Source: Hypsibius dujardini
Lineage: Eukaryota; Tardigrada; Eutardigrada; Parachela; Hypsibiidae
Assembly: GCA_001579985.1 (NCBI GenBank)
Contig: LRSR01011343.1
Span: 8,002-28,800 of the forward strand
Reading direction: 5' to 3'
DNA length: 20,799 bases
Under the pieces are notes generated by a model that did no database searches, had not been told where the DNA came from, and was given only the letters and a program-made list of their open reading frames with translations. Of the stretch, positions 19,392-20,799 are shown piece after piece (position 1 is the first letter of the stretch; every line of letters starts with the position of its first letter). The position numbers were made by a program, and so were the translations under genes.

Positions 19392-19994
19392 TCACAAGCT
19401 AGACCACAACGTTATGGTATCTGGTATTCCGGTGTATACAACAGCAATTCTGCCATTGTCGTCAACTACGCCCGACGGTCCACCCGTCAACAAAAATACT
19501 CCCCCACTTTTGTTGGCATCATCGCAGTACTGCCCGGAAGACCAGACGTTTTGTGTGTCATTGATGCCAAGTAGGCTGTAGCTGCTGTGCGCGGAAATGG
19601 CCGTGAGATTCGAACAGCCGCCCAAGTCCGTGTAAAATGCCTTAATGAAAGACGCACCGTTGGAAAATTCATATTTCCAATCGACCTTATCTGTAAAGTC
19701 TCGGAAGTGTCCATTCAAGGACTGGGTGCCCAAAAAGCTCAACTTGACATTGGTAGTATTTTGCTCCTTTTTGAAGACCAGAAAGTTGCTTAGTGGATGG
19801 GGATTGAGGGAATTCCCGAAGCAGATGACGCTAGGAATTGGGCGTAGGATGTCATCCACAAACACTCCCCTTTTCACCCAAGCCCACCCATGGGGCCCAC
19901 TGTCGAGCTTATGGAATCCCTGGCAATTGTCCTGTGCCCGCGTGCCTGCTACGATTACTAGAATTATTAAAGAATAAGGAATTAAATGACACAT
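19392..19994 (-). CDS. Small secreted glycoprotein, unknown family
   Basis: An uninterrupted 200-residue frame starts at an ATG and opens with a clear signal peptide, MCHLIPYSLIILVIVAGTRA, followed by QDNCQGF. The mature part has four cysteines (two disulfides possible) and four N-x-S/T sites (NTT, NLT, NDT, NKS), and no second hydrophobic segment. It is rich in Gly, Ser, Asn and Asp and includes the short motifs FLGTQSLNG and FLLTGGPSGVVDDNGRIAV, which suggest a beta-rich extracellular fold. I recognise no family. No intron is needed. A 147-bp MITE begins about 40 bases past the stop and another lies about 125 bases upstream of the ATG. A longer, spliced gene or a recent retrocopy cannot be excluded. 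Confidence 0.6.
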   Translation of the reverse strand: MCHLIPYSLIILVIVAGTRAQDNCQGFHKLDSGPHGWAWVKRGVFVDDILRPIPSVICFGNSLNPHPLSNFLVFKKEQNTTNVKLSFLGTQSLNGHFRDFTDKVDWKYEFSNGASFIKAFYTDLGGCSNLTAISAHSSYSLLGINDTQNVWSSGQYCDDANKSGGVFLLTGGPSGVVDDNGRIAVVYTGIPDTITLWSSL

Positions 19995-20122
19995 TTTCTT
20001 ACACGGCGTGGCGCTGTTGCCTTGAATGCGGCCAGTTTGTATGTTGTTTGATCACATATACTCGTGTAACGCTGCCATGGCTCCGGTACCGGTTTGGCAA
20101 GTACGTAATATACACGTACATA

Positions 20123-20342
20123 CAGTAAGCGACAGAATTTAATCTAACGGAGGGTTCCGGAAATTGTCAGAAGGGGCGGGACAGGGTAATACTTGAACAA
20201 TCAACCAATCAATCAACGGAGCTCCGGAGCAATCGGAGCTGAGTTGATGAGTTGATTGATTGATCGTTCAATTATTACCCCTTCTCCGCCCCTTTTGCTC
20301 ATTTCTGAGACCCTCCGTTAGATTAAATTCTCTCGCTTATTG
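20123..20342. mobile_element. Palindromic TA-flanked MITE, 220 bp
   Basis: The left arm 20123-20217 pairs with the right arm 20241-20342 at high identity, including agaatttaatctaacggagg and aggggcgg followed by ggtaata and tcaatcaa. TA flanks both ends (20121-20122, 20343-20344). The loop contains ggagctcc. It lies about 125 bases upstream of the secreted-protein ATG, in that gene's presumed promoter. Confidence 0.85.
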
Positions 20343-20344
20343 TA

Positions 20345-20799
20345 CAGCACAATAGAGAAAGTGCGGTTGTCAATAAAATGTGTCAAAAAAGTCTGTCAAG
20401 AAAGGGCTTAAAAAAGGGCGAATAAACATTGGCCGCGTGGGCCGAAAAGTAACAGTTGATTGGCCTGTTGCCTTTTCTCGATCGCTGGCAGCTCGGCTGC
20501 CTCACCAGTCAGCCATATGCAATCAGCGAATTTCCGAAATTTCCTGATTGACTTTCCCCAACAGCTCCGGCTGATCACTTGCTCAAACTCGTTTATCAAC
20601 GCTTTCGTGATAAATTTTGTTGAATTCACGGCAAAGAGTTGACGACTGCACTCTCGGTAGTATTACCTTTTTTTGCCCAAATTATTTAATAATCATAATG
20701 TCAGAAGCACACGCACAAAAGTACCACTTAAAAGAGTCTAAAAAAGCAACAAAAGTCAAGCTAATGCTTGACTTCTCAAACAAAAAATATCTCATCTAG
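20345..20799. other. Right edge: two weak open frames, no gene called
   Basis: A minus-strand frame (about 20670 to 20408) is open for some 85 codons and contains FEQVISRSCWGKSIRKFRKF but lacks an early ATG and any known domain. On the plus strand a 33-codon frame starts at ATG 20699 (MSEAHAQKYHLKESKKATKV...) and stops exactly at the window end; it is Lys-rich and unrecognised. Either could be an exon of a gene that continues outside. Confidence 0.2.

Overview
The window reads as nuclear DNA of an animal. One multi-exon gene on the minus strand fills the middle (12819 down to 3516). Its exons join in phase across GT...AG introns into a single-pass receptor guanylyl cyclase: signal peptide, ANF-type ligand-binding ectodomain, transmembrane helix, kinase-homology domain, coiled-coil linker, class III cyclase domain. 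I place 16 exons and 15 introns; 8 introns are 61-130 nt and 7 are 538-1319 nt. Compact introns and a divergent receptor cyclase suit an invertebrate, possibly a tardigrade or another ecdysozoan, but that is a guess. A second, intronless gene (19994 to 19392, minus) encodes a small secreted glycoprotein of unknown family.

Most of the rest is old mobile DNA. From the left: an RNase H relic of an LTR- or DIRS-like retroelement (421-1065); a stop-riddled non-LTR reverse transcriptase relic (1662-2985); a minisatellite-like stretch (3112-3285); the receptor gene (3516-12819), whose introns hold a candidate solo LTR, a strong hairpin and 12-bp tandem repeats; a TA-flanked 808-bp inverted-repeat element just upstream of the gene (13000-13807); a CTA/ACTAGTCCT microsatellite (14333-14485); a ~2-kb foldback-like element full of degenerate GGAC repeats (about 14867-16835); an 877-bp hAT-like MITE with a perfect 8-bp target duplication (16944-17820); a pair of diverged direct repeats (18155 and 18962); and two short palindromic TA-flanked MITEs around the secreted-protein gene (19203-19349, 20123-20342).

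The most notable biology is in the receptor. Both metal-binding Asp of the cyclase domain remain, but the residues that recognise guanine and the catalytic Asn are replaced, and the kinase-homology domain also lacks its usual Lys. The gene is otherwise intact, so it may be a receptor whose cyclase is inactive, works only in a heterodimer, or has changed specificity. No tRNA, rRNA or CRISPR was seen.
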